A DNA stretch of 64,000 bases, taken from contig CAWAFE010000037.1 of the NCBI GenBank assembly GCA_963781215.1, forward strand, positions 1-64,000. The letters are read 5' to 3'. Shown piece by piece: positions 15,666-24,053 of this stretch (positions within the stretch are counted from its first letter, which is position 1; each line of letters begins with the position of its first letter). Below the pieces are notes generated by a model. It saw only the letters and a list, made by a program, of their open reading frames with translations, was not told the origin of the DNA and searched no databases. Made by a program: the position numbers and the translations under genes. The DNA is from AP-15 sp963781215. GTDB taxonomy: Bacteria > Pseudomonadota > Alphaproteobacteria > ATCC43930 > CGMCC-115725.

Positions 15666-16805
15666 TCACTTCCGCGGCGGATGCCACCAGCATCCGCCGA
15701 CCACCAGCCCGCGCGCCTCAAGCCGCTGGTGCCCGCGGCGGGATTCGCCGAGCACGTCGCGGTAGTCGAAATCGCCTTCGACGATTTCGAGCACACTCGC
15801 ATCGCCGATCGCACCGACATCCAGCCGCCCGAGATCGCGGCGGCCGAGCACGTCTGCCGGCGCCGATGCGCTGGCCCGGATCACCGACACCAGATCCATC
15901 CCGAGGCACAGGAACTTCGACATCGTCACCAGCTGGTCGAAGGCCGGGCCGTTGATGCTCATCGTGTGGACATCGCTCGAGATGACGTCCGGCATAAAGC
16001 CTGCCGCCAGCATCGCCTCGGCCGTGCCAAACCCGAACGAGCCGCCGCCATGGCCGATGTCGAAGACGACGCCGCGCTCCCGCGCTGCGATCACTTCCTC
16101 GCGGATCTGCCCGTCCGCCTGTACCGGTGCGTTCGGGAACGGGCGGAAGCAATGCGTCAGGATATCGCCGCGGCGAAGCCGAGATAGCACTTCGAGGCGG
16201 CTCGGCGGCGGATAGTCGAGATGGGCCATGACCGGCAGCCCGGCCTCTTCTGCCACTTCGAGGGCAATGTCGAGGGGTGCGACCCCCGATGCACCACCGG
16301 CGCCGCGCCCGACCCGCACCTTGACCCCGGCGATCAGGTCGCGGTTGGCGGCGATCACGCGCACGCACTCGCGCGGGTCGAAGAGCCGCAGATCGGCGCA
16401 TTCTCCGACCATCACCGACGGGCTGAAGGCGAAAATGCCGGGAAAGGAAACATTGAGGAACGGGACGATGCGCAAGTGCGAGGGCTCGATCACATGCCGG
16501 CGGAAGCCGTGGAAATTGCCGGGCCCGGCGCTCCCCGCATCGACAAAGGTCGTTGTGCCGCTGCGCCGCGCCACCTCGGTCGCATCGACCCCGAGCGAGG
16601 TCCCGCCCCAATAGACATGGGTGTGGAGATCGATCAACCCGGGTACCACGACGAGCCCCCGCACATCGGCGATCTCGGCGCTCTCCGGCCGCAAATCGGG
16701 GCCGATCGCCGAAACCTTGCCCATCGCAAAACAGATGTCGGAAATCCCGTCGAGCCCGCTTGCGGGATCGACGACCCGGCCGCCACGGAGGATCAAATCA
16801 TTCAC
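15666..16805 (-). CDS. amidohydrolase/deacetylase-type metallohydrolase (dihydroorotase-like)
   Basis: A 379-residue amidohydrolase-superfamily enzyme resembling the dihydroorotase-like 'amidohydrolase/deacetylase' group. It has the N-terminal beta-sandwich strand LILRGGRVVDPASG, the HxH metal motif DLHTHVYWGG, a later His in AHLDYPPPS and an Asp in ISSDVHTMS. It probably hydrolyses an amide or cyclic amide. The GTG at 16805 is preferred: a GTG at 16847 would overlap the separate DUF3096 gene, which ends at 16820. The remaining 14-base spacing suggests the two are co-transcribed. Substrate unknown. Confidence 0.85.
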   Translation of the reverse strand: MNDLILRGGRVVDPASGLDGISDICFAMGKVSAIGPDLRPESAEIADVRGLVVVPGLIDLHTHVYWGGTSLGVDATEVARRSGTTTFVDAGSAGPGNFHGFRRHVIEPSHLRIVPFLNVSFPGIFAFSPSVMVGECADLRLFDPRECVRVIAANRDLIAGVKVRVGRGAGGASGVAPLDIALEVAEEAGLPVMAHLDYPPPSRLEVLSRLRRGDILTHCFRPFPNAPVQADGQIREEVIAARERGVVFDIGHGGGSFGFGTAEAMLAAGFMPDVISSDVHTMSINGPAFDQLVTMSKFLCLGMDLVSVIRASASAPADVLGRRDLGRLDVGAIGDASVLEIVEGDFDYRDVLGESRRGHQRLEARGLVVGGCWWHPPRK

Positions 16806-16819
16806 CGGCCGGTGCCCGC

Positions 16820-16975
16820 TCAATGGAGGACAAAGAAGTGCGGCCACAAGCCGATCAGGCCGATCACGATCAGATAGATCGCGACGACGTAATTGAGCAG
16901 GCGAGGGATGAAGAGAATCAGGATGCCGGCGATCAGCGCGATCAGCGGTTGGACGACCAAAACGTCGAGTGTCAT
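16820..16975 (-). CDS. DUF3096 small membrane protein
   Basis: A 51-residue hydrophobic protein, easily missed because of its length. It reads MTLDVLVVQPLIALIAGILI followed by LFIPRLLNYVVAIYLIVIGL and ends in FFVLH, matching the DUF3096 pattern (QPLIALIAGILILIxPRLLNYIVAIYLIxIGLxGL). It forms two closely spaced transmembrane helices. GGAG lies about nine bases before the ATG. It sits immediately upstream of the metallohydrolase on the same strand. Function unknown; members are often single small inner-membrane proteins in alphaproteobacteria. Confidence 0.85.
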   Translation of the reverse strand: MTLDVLVVQPLIALIAGILILFIPRLLNYVVAIYLIVIGLIGLWPHFFVLH

Positions 16976-17022
16976 CGTAAAGCGCTCCGAGACAGAGAGC
17001 TCGCGCGGCGGCGCTCGCCGCC

Positions 17023-17877
17023 CTATCGGCGTGTGCGGCGGATCAGCTCGGCCCAGCGGTCGAGGATCGGCAGAATTTCATCGGCTTGAGCCGAAGGCAG
17101 GCTGACGACGACCCGCGCCACCGCGCGGTCGCGCCAGCGCCGCAGCCGGTCGGCATCTTCGACGGCGCCGAACACCGTGACCGGAAGGGAGTCCGCATCC
17201 CGCCCGGCCTCGGCCGCCATCTGCCGGAATTGCGGCAGGAACTCGGTAACGTCGGGGTATTGCGGACGGCTCGCATGCGGCACCCAGCCGTCGCCATAGC
17301 GAACCGCGCGCCGTGCGGCATGCGGGAAGGCGCCGCCGACCAGAATCGGCGGGTGCGGCTTCTGCGCCGGCTTGGGCCATGTCATCATCGGCGGGAAGTC
17401 GACCAATTCGCCGTGGTACTCGGGCTTTGACTTGGTCCAGATCTCCTTCATCGCTTCGATGCGCTCTCGCATCAGCTTGAAGCGGGTTTTGAACGCGGTG
17501 CCGTGGTCGGCCATCTCCTCGGCGTTCCAGCCGCCGCCGACGCCGAACAAAAAGCGCCCGTTCGAAACCTGGTCGATCGAGGCCACCAGCTTTGCCGTCT
17601 GGATCGGGTCGCGCTGCGCGACGAGGCACACCCCGGTCCCGAGCCTGAGGCCCGTCGTCACTGCCGCCGCCGCGGTCAGGCTGACGAACGGGTCCATCAC
17701 TTCGTAATATTTCTTCGGCAGCTCGCCGCCCTGCGGAAACGGCGTCCGGCGCGAGGCCGGGATGTGCGAGTGCTCGGGCGCCCAGACCGATTCGAAGCCG
17801 CGCGCCTCGAGCGCCCGGCCGAATTCGCCCGGCGCCATCGAATAGTCGGTGAAGAACATGGCCGCGCCGAAATCCAT
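17023..17877 (-). CDS. LLM-class F420-dependent-type oxidoreductase (paralogue)
   Basis: A 284-residue luciferase-like barrel protein very similar to the product of 9804-10655: both have FFTDYSMAP, EHSHIP, VMDPFV, GWNAEEM and MMTWPKPAQKPHPPI. Compared with that copy it carries a short insertion (RRTPFPQGGELPKKYYEV region) and a different C-terminal third. The two genes are about 6.4 kb apart on the same strand, which suggests duplication followed by divergence. The enzyme probably uses F420 or FMN; its substrate is unknown. It lies between the DUF3096 gene and the cold-shock gene. Confidence 0.9.
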   Translation of the reverse strand: MDFGAAMFFTDYSMAPGEFGRALEARGFESVWAPEHSHIPASRRTPFPQGGELPKKYYEVMDPFVSLTAAAAVTTGLRLGTGVCLVAQRDPIQTAKLVASIDQVSNGRFLFGVGGGWNAEEMADHGTAFKTRFKLMRERIEAMKEIWTKSKPEYHGELVDFPPMMTWPKPAQKPHPPILVGGAFPHAARRAVRYGDGWVPHASRPQYPDVTEFLPQFRQMAAEAGRDADSLPVTVFGAVEDADRLRRWRDRAVARVVVSLPSAQADEILPILDRWAELIRRTRR

Positions 17878-17917
17878 CCCGATCCCCTGTTCCGGCGCCG
17901 GCGCGCCCGGTCGCCGG

Positions 17918-18535
17918 CTAGGCGAGGCGAACCCTGACGGCTTCCGGCCCCTTGCGGCCCTCGGCGATGTCGATCAGCACTCGCTGGCCTTCATTGAGGG
18001 TGCTAATCCCGGAGCGCTCCAGAACCGAGGCGTGCACGAAGGCATCCTTGCCGCCGCCTTCGCGAACGATGAAGCCGAAGCCCTTTTGGGCATTGAACCA
18101 CTTCACCGTACCTGTCTCTTCGACCGAGGCTTCGAGCGAGGGCCGACCCGCGGCCGGGTAGGGCGGCCGCCGCGCCATCGCCGGCGCCGCGGTGCTGCTG
18201 TCGACGCTGAGGATCTCGGTGACCTGCGGTCCCTTCTGACCCGGCGAAACACGCAGCTCGAGCGTCTCGCCCGGCTGGACCGCGGCGATCCCGTTGCGCT
18301 CGAGCACGCTGGCGTGGAGGAAGGCATCGCCCGAGCCGTCCGACAGCTCGACAAACCCGAACCCTCTTTCGGGCTTGAACCATTTGACGACGGCGCGGAC
18401 CGGCGGCCCGGACGGCGTCTCGAAGCGAGGCGTCGGAAAGCGCGGCGTGGCGCCGAACTCCCGCAGATGCGGGTCGTAGCCGTCATCGTCAAACTCGCGC
18501 CGCCGCGGCTGACGAAAATTCCTGTCTCTGATCAA
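17918..18535 (-). CDS. double cold-shock-domain protein
   Basis: A 205-residue protein with two cold-shock domains. Domain 1 (about residues 46-110) has VVKWFKPERGFGFVEL and DAFLHASVL; domain 2 (about 140-203) has TVKWFNAQKGFGFIV and DAFVHASVL. Both carry RNP1-like aromatic motifs for single-strand nucleic acid binding. The N-terminus is an Arg/Asp-rich tail (RDRNFRQPRRREFDDDG) as in other alphaproteobacterial double CSD proteins. There is no ATG or GTG before domain 1, so the likely start is the TTG at 18535, with AGGAAA seven bases upstream. It is probably an RNA chaperone or antiterminator. Confidence 0.93.
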   Translation of the reverse strand: MIRDRNFRQPRRREFDDDGYDPHLREFGATPRFPTPRFETPSGPPVRAVVKWFKPERGFGFVELSDGSGDAFLHASVLERNGIAAVQPGETLELRVSPGQKGPQVTEILSVDSSTAAPAMARRPPYPAAGRPSLEASVEETGTVKWFNAQKGFGFIVREGGGKDAFVHASVLERSGISTLNEGQRVLIDIAEGRKGPEAVRVRLA

Positions 18536-18812
18536 GTCGGTTTCCTGTTCGAGTTGGTTCGCGGCCCATTCGGCACCGCAGAACGCGATTGTTCCAAAAA
18601 ATCGACCCGGACGCGAGCGGATAAATTAGCCCCGGCAAGACCGGCCGGAATCGGCTCGGCCCGCCGCCCATATCGCCTGCGAAGGCCGCGTCGCGAGCTT
18701 GCCTAGGTCGAAGGAAGGCATGGCGCCGGCGCCTGGAACGGAGTAGACGACCGGGCGTTTGAGCCAAGGGCCGGCCCGGTTGGCGGCAACCCCTAATCAG
18801 GAGTTCGAGAAT

Positions 18813-19298
18813 ATGGTCAAAAGACTGGCGATGACGATCGGCGCGCTGGGCCTGGCGGCGGGCGCTCTGACGGTAGGGACGCCGGCGGCCGCGCAGGGCG
18901 TCAGGGTCGGGGTGCTGACCTGCCATGTCTCCAGCGGCTTCGGCTTCATCTTCGGCTCGTCGCGGTCGCTGAACTGCACCTTTGCGCCGTCGCAGGGTGC
19001 GCCCGAGCATTACACCGGCTCGATCAGCCGGTTTGGTGTCGATATTGGCTACATTCAAGCCGGCGTCATCGTATGGGGCGTGGTCGCGCCGGCCACCAAC
19101 CTGGCGCCGGGCGCGCTCGCCGGCAATTTCGGCGGCGCCACCGCCGGCGCCACCGTCGGTGTCGGGCTCGGCGCCAATGTGCTGGTCGGCGGCTCGAACA
19201 ACTCGATCGCCTTGCAGCCGGTCAGCATCGAAGGCACCACCGGGCTCAACGTCGCCGCCGGCATCGCCGCGATGAGCCTGAACTTCCAGCCCGGCTAG
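18813..19298 (+). CDS. DUF992 exported protein
   Basis: A 161-residue DUF992-family protein. A signal peptide (KRLAMTIGALGLAAGALTVG, cleavage near AAAQG) precedes the conserved core VGVLTCHVSSGFGFIFGSSR, LNCTFAP and HYTGSISRFGVDIGY. The two Cys residues probably form a disulfide. Gly-rich strands follow and suggest a beta structure in the periplasm or outer membrane. ATG 18813 has AGGAG nine bases upstream. DUF992 is largely restricted to alphaproteobacteria and has no established function. Confidence 0.9.
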   Translation: MVKRLAMTIGALGLAAGALTVGTPAAAQGVRVGVLTCHVSSGFGFIFGSSRSLNCTFAPSQGAPEHYTGSISRFGVDIGYIQAGVIVWGVVAPATNLAPGALAGNFGGATAGATVGVGLGANVLVGGSNNSIALQPVSIEGTTGLNVAAGIAAMSLNFQPG

Positions 19299-19337
19299 CC
19301 CCCCAGGGGCGCGGCGGCCTGCAGCAGCCCTCGCGGC

Positions 19338-19649
19338 TCAGTTGCAGCCGCCGACCGGCGGGCTCACCGTGCAGCGCAGGTCGCATCTCCGTTCCGGTTC
19401 GCATTTCCACGAGACCGACTTGCTACTGTTCGGGAAATAGCACACACCGTCGCATTCCACGCTGGCGACCGGCGAGCGCCGCAGCTCGCTGACCACGCCA
19501 AGCGCCTGATCGTATTTCTGCACCCGCGCCTGTACCTTACCGACGTCCTTGTGATCGGCGGCGACGCTGTTGCCGGCCTGCTGCGCGGCGAGCGGGCCGG
19601 CGGCGGCGATCCAACAAGCCGCCGCCAGGATCGAGATGGATATGCGCAT
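19338..19649 (-). CDS. small exported Cys-rich hypothetical protein
   Basis: A 103-residue protein with a clear signal peptide (MRISISILAAACWIAAAG, cleavage after LAAQ). The mature part is a polar helix followed by a Cys-rich tail with C-x3-C (VECDGVC) and four further Cys in WKCEPERRCDLRCTVSPP and the last residues (GGCN), suggesting three disulfide bonds. GGGAG lies upstream of the ATG. I do not recognise the family. It is convergent with the DUF992 gene, with only 39 bases between the stops. Confidence 0.68.
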   Translation of the reverse strand: MRISISILAAACWIAAAGPLAAQQAGNSVAADHKDVGKVQARVQKYDQALGVVSELRRSPVASVECDGVCYFPNSSKSVSWKCEPERRCDLRCTVSPPVGGCN

Positions 19650-19812
19650 GCCCGAATCTCCCGGTCCGTGCCCCGACTAGGCTTACCTTATCGCGGTTCG
19701 CGGCAACGCAGGATAGTCTGCACCAGTCGACGCATCGGCGTGGTTGCCAGCGCGGAAGCGGGGGCTAGTATGCGTTGAGGATCGAGCGGCGATTCCTGGT
19801 GGAGGTCACGGT

Positions 19813-21004
19813 ATGATCACGAAATTCGACAGCCTGTTCGCCGGCCACGTCGACATGGACAATGTCGGCTATGGCGGCGTCCCGGTGAACGACCGCCGGT
19901 TTCCGAACGAGCACCTGGCCACGGTGTTCGACAAGGCGCAGGCGATGGCGCAGCTGATGGACCGGCTCGGCTACGACACCTTCTGGATGGCCGAGCACCA
20001 TTTTCAGCGCGAAGGCTACGAGTGCATCCCCAACGTGCTGATGACCGCGCTCCACCTCGCGCACATGACAAAGCGCATCCGCCTCGGCTGCGGCTTCAAC
20101 ATCACGCCGATGTGGCATCCGCTGCGGCTGGTGGAGGATTATGCGACGGCCGACATCCTTTCCGGAGGGCGCATCACTTTTGGCGTCGGCCGCGGCTACC
20201 ACACCCGCGAGGTCGAGACCTTCGGCTCGCCATTGCTCGACCAGCCGGCCAATCGCGAGCTCTTCGAGGAGCAGGTCGACATCATCTTCAAAGCCTTCAA
20301 CAACGATGCGTTCTCGCACCAGGGCAAGCACTACACCCTGCCGCCGCAGGTCCCCTATCGCGGCTATACGCTGGAGGAGCTGACCGTCGTGCCGCGACCG
20401 CTGCGACTCCCGGTCGAATGCTGGCAGCCGATCCAGGGCGGCAGCGAGCGGGCGCTCGATTTCATGGCCAAGCACGGCATCCAAGGGCTGGTCGGGGGCG
20501 GCTCGGCCGAAGGTGGTGCGATGCACAACGTCGTCCTCGCCTGGCAGAAGGCGCATGCCAAAATCGGCAAGCATCTGGAACTGGGTGAACGCATGTGCTT
20601 CGGCTTCCACTTCTTCATCGCCGACAGCCGCGAGGCGGGGATCCGTGAGGCGGGCAAATATTACGAAGAGAACATGAAGATGTTCGGCGAATTGCGGCTT
20701 GGTCCGGGCGCTGACCGACGAGCAGATCGAGATCATGCGCGACCCCAAGCTGGCGCCCGCCGCCAAATTGCCGCGGATCGAGGACGCGATCAACGCCGGC
20801 GGCGTCCTGTGCGGCTCGCCGCAGCAGATCATCGACCACCTGAAGGCGCTGGAGCAGCGCTATCCCGGCCTCGACCGGGTCTCGGTCAGCCTCTCCGTCG
20901 GGGTGCCGAAATCGGTCGCTCTGGAACAGCTCGAACGCTTCGGCAAGGAGGTCATGCCGGCCTTTCAGCGGGCCAAGGTGCCCGAGATGGCGGTCGCGAA
21001 CTGA
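19813..21004 (+). pseudogene. frameshifted LLM-class oxidoreductase gene
   Basis: A luciferase-like protein gene interrupted by one extra base. From ATG 19813 (GGAGGTC upstream) the frame encodes the barrel through MAEHHFQREGYECIPNV, GVGRGYHTREVETFG and ENMKMFGELRL (residue 296). The family continues in the next frame as VRALTDEQIEIMRDPKLAP and ends at the TGA at 21002-21004. Removing one T of the TT at 20699-20700 restores a 396-residue protein. Without correction the frame runs into Arg-rich nonsense to 21096. It is either an assembly indel or a recently inactivated gene. A fourth LLM enzyme in this window. Confidence 0.85.
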
Positions 21005-21031
21005 TAAGGTCCGGCCGGGCGCGGCGGCGGG

Positions 21032-22051
21032 TCAGCCGCCAACCGCCCCCTGGGTTTCGACAAAGACCGAATAGACCGACTGGCCCGCGGCCATGAACAG
21101 GCGGTTGCGCTTCTTGCCGCCGAAACAGACATTGGCGCAGCGCTCGGGCAGCATGATGCGGCCGATCATCTTGCCGTCGGGGGCGTAGACAGCGACCCCG
21201 TCCTCGGCCTCGCCGCCGGACCATCCGCACCACAGATTGCCGTGGACATCGACGCGAAAGCCGTCGCTGCCGCCCGGCTCGGCGGCGCAGAACAGTCGCC
21301 CGTTGGCGGTCCCGGCGCCGTTGTCGGCGACGTCGTAGACCTGGATCGTGCGCTGCCCCGGGCCCGGCGTGTCGACGACGTAGAGCAGCTTCTCGTCGGG
21401 CGAGAAAGCGAGGCCGTTGGGCCGCTTCATGTCGCCGACCGCGATCGTCATCGCCCCGGTCGCCGGGTCGAGCCGGTAGACCCGGAACGGCAGCTCCTGC
21501 TTCACGGTATGGCCGAGATAGTTGCCGCGCGAGCCGGCGCCGTTATCGCTGAACCAGATCGAGTTATCGGATTTGACGACGACGTCGTTGGGGCCGGTCA
21601 GCCGCTTGCCCTCGAAGCTGTCGGCGAGCAGCGTGATCGTGCCGTCATATTCGGTGCGGGTCAGGTGCTGCGTATCGTGCTCGCAGGTGACGAGCCGGCC
21701 CTGGCGGTCGCGGGTATTGCCGTTGGCATAATTCGACGGCTTGCGGAACACGCTGACGGCGCCAGTCTCCTCCTCCCATTTCATGATGCGGTCATTCGGA
21801 ATGTCGCTCCACAGCAAGTAGCGCCCGTCGCCGAACCACACCGGCCCCTCGCAGAAGCGCATACCGGTGGCGATGCGCTCGACCGCGGCGTTGCCGAGGA
21901 TCAGGGGCTGGAAGCGCGGGTCGAGCACCTTGATCCTCGGATCGGGGTAGCGGATCGGTTCCGCGGCATCGGCGTGAAACATGGCAGCCCTCATGCTTAG
22001 CTCGGCCGCCGCGGCGGCCCCGGCGATCATCAGCGAGCGTCGTCCCAGCAT
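21032..22051 (-). CDS. SMP-30/gluconolactonase-family protein with Tat-like signal
   Basis: A 339-residue SMP-30/gluconolactonase/LRE-like propeller. The N-terminus MLGRRSLMIAGAAAAAE has a twin-arginine-like motif and a hydrophobic stretch, so it may be exported folded. Family motifs include EGPVWFGDGRYLLWSDIPN, GPNDVVVKSDNSIWFSD, RPNGLAFSPDEKLLYV and DGFRVDVHGNLW; the Glu, Asn and Asp residues in these motifs would bind the catalytic divalent metal. GGAGGAAGC precedes the ATG. It probably hydrolyses a sugar or other lactone. It lies downstream of the D-2-hydroxyacid dehydrogenase on the same strand. Confidence 0.9.
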   Translation of the reverse strand: MLGRRSLMIAGAAAAAELSMRAAMFHADAAEPIRYPDPRIKVLDPRFQPLILGNAAVERIATGMRFCEGPVWFGDGRYLLWSDIPNDRIMKWEEETGAVSVFRKPSNYANGNTRDRQGRLVTCEHDTQHLTRTEYDGTITLLADSFEGKRLTGPNDVVVKSDNSIWFSDNGAGSRGNYLGHTVKQELPFRVYRLDPATGAMTIAVGDMKRPNGLAFSPDEKLLYVVDTPGPGQRTIQVYDVADNGAGTANGRLFCAAEPGGSDGFRVDVHGNLWCGWSGGEAEDGVAVYAPDGKMIGRIMLPERCANVCFGGKKRNRLFMAAGQSVYSVFVETQGAVGG

Positions 22052-22086
22052 CCGCTTCCTCCTGATTTTTTCCGGCGCGTCTTACC

Positions 22087-22153
22087 CATCACCCCGACCC
22101 TCGTCCCGTTTACGGGAGAAGGAAGGAACCGCGCGAACCGTGGGAGGGTGAGG
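22087..22153. repeat. dispersed palindromic (REP-like) repeat
   Basis: Intergenic element with an inner hairpin CCCGT-TT-ACGGG and imperfectly complementary outer arms (CACCCCGACCCTC and GGGAGGGTGAGG). This architecture is typical of short dispersed palindromic repeats in proteobacterial intergenic regions. It lies between the SMP-30 gene and the dehydrogenase gene on the same strand. Confidence 0.5.
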
Positions 22154-22180
22154 AGCGATTGCGCGATTGCAAGGACCCCG

Positions 22181-23227
22181 TTACGAATTCGGTCCGCGTT
22201 CCATCGACACCGGCTGCCAGCGTTTCAAGCCGCTGTCGGCGAGCACGCTCGGGTTGACGCAGGACATGGGCCATTTCCCCGAAAGCGCCAGCGACAATTC
22301 GAGCCCGACCCGGCGGCGCCGCGCCGGATCGAAACGCGCCGTCGCCGAGGCGACATGCGCGGTCAGGATCACATTGTCCATCTTGAGGAGCGGGTTGTTG
22401 CCGCCCGGCGGCTCCTGCTCCAGCACGTCGAGCCCGGCGGCTGCGATCATCTTCTCGTCGAGCGCCTTAATTAGCGCCGCCTCGTCGGTGGTCGGCCCGC
22501 GTCCGGTCGAGATGTAGATCGCGGTCGGCTTCATCTGCGCGAAATGCTCTTCGCGGATCATCCGCTGGGCGCTCGCGGTCGCCGGCGAGTGCATCGAGAT
22601 GATGTCGGCGCGCGCCAGCAGCTCCGGCAGGCTGACCGGCTCCACTCCCCGCTCGGTCATTACCATCTCTTCGATGAACGGATCGTAGGCGACGATGTGC
22701 AGGCCGAAGGGCTTCGCTCGCTCGGCGACCGCGCGGGCAACGTGCCCAAAGGCGATAAGCCCCAAGGTCAAGCCCCGCAGCCGCGGGATCTTCAGAAGCG
22801 CCGGCCGGCCCTCGGCCCAGCGCCCGTCGCGTACCATGCGGTCCTGCTCGATCAGGCGGCCGTGCGTTGCCAGGATCAGCCGCATCGCGTGGTCGGCGAC
22901 TTCCTCGATAAAGGTGTCGGGGCAATTGGTGACCGGGATGCCGCGCGCGGTCGCCGCGTCGACATCGACCGAGTTGACCCCGACGCTGCCGAGCGAGATG
23001 ATCTTGCACCGCCCGAGCCCGTCGATCATCTTTTTGGTGATCCGGCGGCCCTTGGCGTAGAGCGCGTCGGCATCCTTGACCGCGGCGACAAACTCGTCTT
23101 CCGAGCCCGCCGGGACCTCGAAGATCTCGGCGTCGATCGGGGTCAGCGCCTCCATCTCGTAGCCGTAGCCGCCGCCGGCGACAGTAAAGCTCGCGCCCGC
23201 GGGCGTCGCGATCCTGAACTTGGCCAA
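22181..23227 (-). CDS. D-isomer-specific 2-hydroxyacid dehydrogenase
   Basis: A 348-residue NAD(P)-dependent D-2-hydroxyacid dehydrogenase. The nucleotide-binding segment is RGLTLGLIAFGHVARAVAER (a variant of GxGxxG, with Phe-Gly in place of Gly-xx-Gly). The catalytic residues appear as Arg in ISTGRGPTTDE, Glu in DVLEQEPP and His in TAHVASAT. The substrate-binding part is at the N-terminus (TPIDAEIFEVPAGSEDEF). Enzymes of this family reduce 2-oxoacids such as hydroxypyruvate, and some act on sulfolactate. The ComDE-like decarboxylase genes lie upstream on the same strand, 238 bases away, which makes a 2-oxoacid link plausible. Confidence 0.9.
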   Translation of the reverse strand: MAKFRIATPAGASFTVAGGGYGYEMEALTPIDAEIFEVPAGSEDEFVAAVKDADALYAKGRRITKKMIDGLGRCKIISLGSVGVNSVDVDAATARGIPVTNCPDTFIEEVADHAMRLILATHGRLIEQDRMVRDGRWAEGRPALLKIPRLRGLTLGLIAFGHVARAVAERAKPFGLHIVAYDPFIEEMVMTERGVEPVSLPELLARADIISMHSPATASAQRMIREEHFAQMKPTAIYISTGRGPTTDEAALIKALDEKMIAAAGLDVLEQEPPGGNNPLLKMDNVILTAHVASATARFDPARRRRVGLELSLALSGKWPMSCVNPSVLADSGLKRWQPVSMERGPNS

Positions 23228-23445
23228 TACCCCCTCCCATCGTCAGCAAATCTCGCGAGGGGATCAGACCGACGCGGCTGCGGCTTGTCAATCGCCACGC
23301 GCCGGCAGGGAGGTCTGTAGTTGACCTTGCGTTGCGCCGCGCGATCGGCTCGCGGGTGCCCTCAGCGTCTCGATCTCCCTCTCTTCCGCCGGGGCACGGA
23401 TGGGGGTTCGCTTGCGAGTGCAATGATAGCGAGAATGCTCTTGCG

Positions 23446-23465
23446 CGACGCCGCGCGCGGCGTTG
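23446..23465. repeat. GC-rich perfect palindrome downstream of the TPP decarboxylase pair
   Basis: ACGCCGCGCGCGGCGT (23448-23463) is a perfect 16-base palindrome directly after the minus-strand stop at 23466. It could form a strong hairpin and protect or end the transcript, but no run of T follows on the minus strand, so it is not a canonical intrinsic terminator. Confidence 0.4.
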
Positions 23466-24053
23466 TCAAGCTTCGACGCCGATCGCGCGGCGAAAGCGCG
23501 TTTTCAGAAAGACGCCGTCGCGCGGCGGCAACACCCGCGGCGGCTCGTCGGCGCGGATCGCGATGCGGGCAAAAAGCGTCGTCGCCGAATTCTTGACGCG
23601 GCCGGCGAACTCGCGCAGCCCGAGTTCGTCGCTGATGTCGAAGGTCTCCTTGATGCCGCAAGCGCGAGCGACATCGGTCAGCACGACGGCGGTTTCGGTG
23701 TGGCTCGGCTGCATGCCGGTCTCCGCGTAATGGCCGTTGTCGAAGACCGCGACGGCCAGGTTCGGCGGGCGTTGCACCCCGATCGTGGCGAGCGCGCCCA
23801 ATCCCATCAGCATCTCGCCGTCGCCGGTGACGACAAGGACGCGGCGGTCCGGCCTCGCGATCGCCAGCCCGAGGCCGATCATCGCCGCCGACCCCATCGC
23901 CCCCCACAGATAGAAATTGCGCTCGTCGTCGCCGACCGAGGCGGCGTCCCAGGTGGTCGAGCCGAGCCCGGTCACCAGCAGCAGCTCGCCGCGTTCCTCC
24001 AATAGGGCGCGGATCGCGGCGCGGCGGTCTAGCCGGCGTTCATTCGAGATCAT
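23466..24053 (-). CDS. TPP-dependent decarboxylase beta subunit, sulfopyruvate decarboxylase ComE-like
   Basis: A 195-residue protein matching the C-terminal (pyrophosphate-binding) half of TPP enzymes, as in ComE, the beta subunit of sulfopyruvate decarboxylase. The TPP/Mg motif is GDGEMLMGLGALATIG followed by an Asn in VFDNGHYAETG. The N-terminal part (WGAMGSAAMIGLGLAIARPD) is typical of the family. ATG 24053 overlaps the stop of the alpha-subunit gene as ATGA, so translation is coupled and a heteromeric enzyme is expected. Related enzymes act on sulfopyruvate or phosphonopyruvate; which applies here is not settled. Confidence 0.85.
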   Translation of the reverse strand: MISNERRLDRRAAIRALLEERGELLLVTGLGSTTWDAASVGDDERNFYLWGAMGSAAMIGLGLAIARPDRRVLVVTGDGEMLMGLGALATIGVQRPPNLAVAVFDNGHYAETGMQPSHTETAVVLTDVARACGIKETFDISDELGLREFAGRVKNSATTLFARIAIRADEPPRVLPPRDGVFLKTRFRRAIGVEA

